From the NCBI GenBank assembly GCA_963821505.1, contig CAWGEH010000013.1, forward strand, positions 248,001 through 312,000: a stretch of 64,000 bases of DNA, written 5' to 3'. Both the position numbers and the translations under genes were made by a program. The stretch comes from VAZQ01 sp963821505 (GTDB lineage: Bacteria; Pseudomonadota; Alphaproteobacteria; Rhizobiales; Xanthobacteraceae). The notes beneath the pieces are model-generated. The model was not told the DNA's origin. It ran no database searches and saw only the letters and a program-made list of their open reading frames with translations. Within the stretch, counting starts at the first letter, position 1; the number at the start of each line of letters is the position of its first letter. Of the stretch, positions 63,654-64,000 are shown piece by piece.

Positions 63654-64000
63654 ATGATGGGCTTCTATCAGGACTGGATACTGCCGGCGCTCGTCGACCT
63701 GTCGATGCGCAGCAAGCGGCTGCGTCCTTATCGCCAGCGGGTCGCAGGCGCAGCCGAAGGCCGCGTTCTCGACGTCGGCATCGGCTCCGGCCTCAATCTT
63801 CCTTTCTATGCGCGGCGGGTCGAGGAGATCTTCGGACTCGATCCGTCGCCACGGCTGCTGGCGCGCGCGCAGACCACGGCGCGGCGCATGCCCATTCCCG
63901 TCCACCTGCTGGAAGGGTCCGCCGAACGCATTCCGCTGGCGGACCGCAGCATGGATACCATCATCATGACGTGGACTGGATGCAGCATTCCCGAGATTGG
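63654..64000 (+). CDS. Class I SAM-dependent methyltransferase, N-terminal part
   Basis: The first 115 codons of a gene running off the window. ATG 63654 has AGGAAGGAG just upstream. MGFYQDWILPALVDLSMRSK is followed by the SAM motif VLDVGIGSGLNLPFYA and GLDPSPRLLARAQ. The N-terminus resembles METTL7/phospholipid-type methyltransferase relatives. The end is truncated by the window, so function is open. Confidence 0.75.
   Translation, partial: MMGFYQDWILPALVDLSMRSKRLRPYRQRVAGAAEGRVLDVGIGSGLNLPFYARRVEEIFGLDPSPRLLARAQTTARRMPIPVHLLEGSAERIPLADRSMDTIIMTWTGCSIPEI

Noticed and set aside
1..64000. CRISPR arrays, rRNA genes, complete insertion sequences or prophage
   Set aside because: No regularly spaced repeats, no rRNA sequence and no transposase or phage structural genes were seen; the only mobile trace is the decayed tRNA-Gly element.

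Overview
The window is high-GC, densely coded DNA of an alphaproteobacterium, most likely a Hyphomicrobiales (Rhizobiales) member near Bradyrhizobium/Nitrobacteraceae. The pointers are a class I (archaeal-type) lysyl-tRNA synthetase, the cell-cycle regulator GcrA, a SAM-II riboswitch in front of metZ, the core block argD-argF-hslO / apaG / metZ / two-domain dCTP deaminase, many Bug-type periplasmic binding proteins, and abundant palindromic intergenic repeats. This placement is inference from gene content; no rRNA or other marker is present.

Layout. 0-9 kb: an S24-type repressor, a Tat-exported carbonic-anhydrase-like protein, a TauE/SafE exporter, LysRS, an orphan Flp pilin too short for routine ORF calling, an ABC binding protein, a TPR-methyltransferase fusion and a SCO copper chaperone with a small membrane protein. 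9.2-19 kb: an iron-uptake locus with a minus-strand operon exbB-exbD-tonB-secA, a PepSY membrane protein, a divergent catecholate-siderophore-type TonB receptor and a frameshifted piuC-type hydroxylase. The SecA start overlaps the tonB stop, and SecA lacks the usual C-terminal tail. 19.2-22.5 kb: a decayed ~3.2-kb element at tRNA-Gly(CCC), bounded by 49-bp imperfect direct repeats and holding an integrase tail, broken genes and one membrane protein. 24.4-33.3 kb: an apparently undescribed catabolic cluster with an alpha/beta hydrolase, a two-subunit molybdenum hydroxylase without an FAD subunit, an acetolactate-synthase-like ThDP enzyme and three Bug binding proteins. 33.5-44.1 kb: mostly core genes, including a SAM-II riboswitch followed by a terminator that its pseudoknot strand could antagonise, and an OpgC-type acyltransferase operon with two SGNH proteins.

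44.3-54.4 kb: the phosphate regulon, all on the minus strand: an HNH endonuclease-VII-like gene, phoR, three tandem pstS genes, pstC, pstA, pstB, phoU, phoB. The pstS nearest pstC carries a frameshift; the other two are intact; all three appear to start at TTG. Pho boxes precede two of them. 54.8-64 kb: small membrane proteins, then an arsenic locus: arsR-arsC-aqpS diverging from arsenite oxidase aioBA, with two ArsR-like operator copies between. Two methyltransferase genes follow, the last cut by the window end. Arsenite oxidase makes arsenate, which enters through phosphate transporters, so the neighbouring multi-PstS phosphate system may be functionally linked.

Modular palindromic repeats at 24.1-24.4, 61.3-61.4, 62.6-62.9 and 63.4 kb share the same blocks in different order. 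Three apparent frameshifts (piuC, an amidohydrolase, pstS) could be real mutations or assembly errors.
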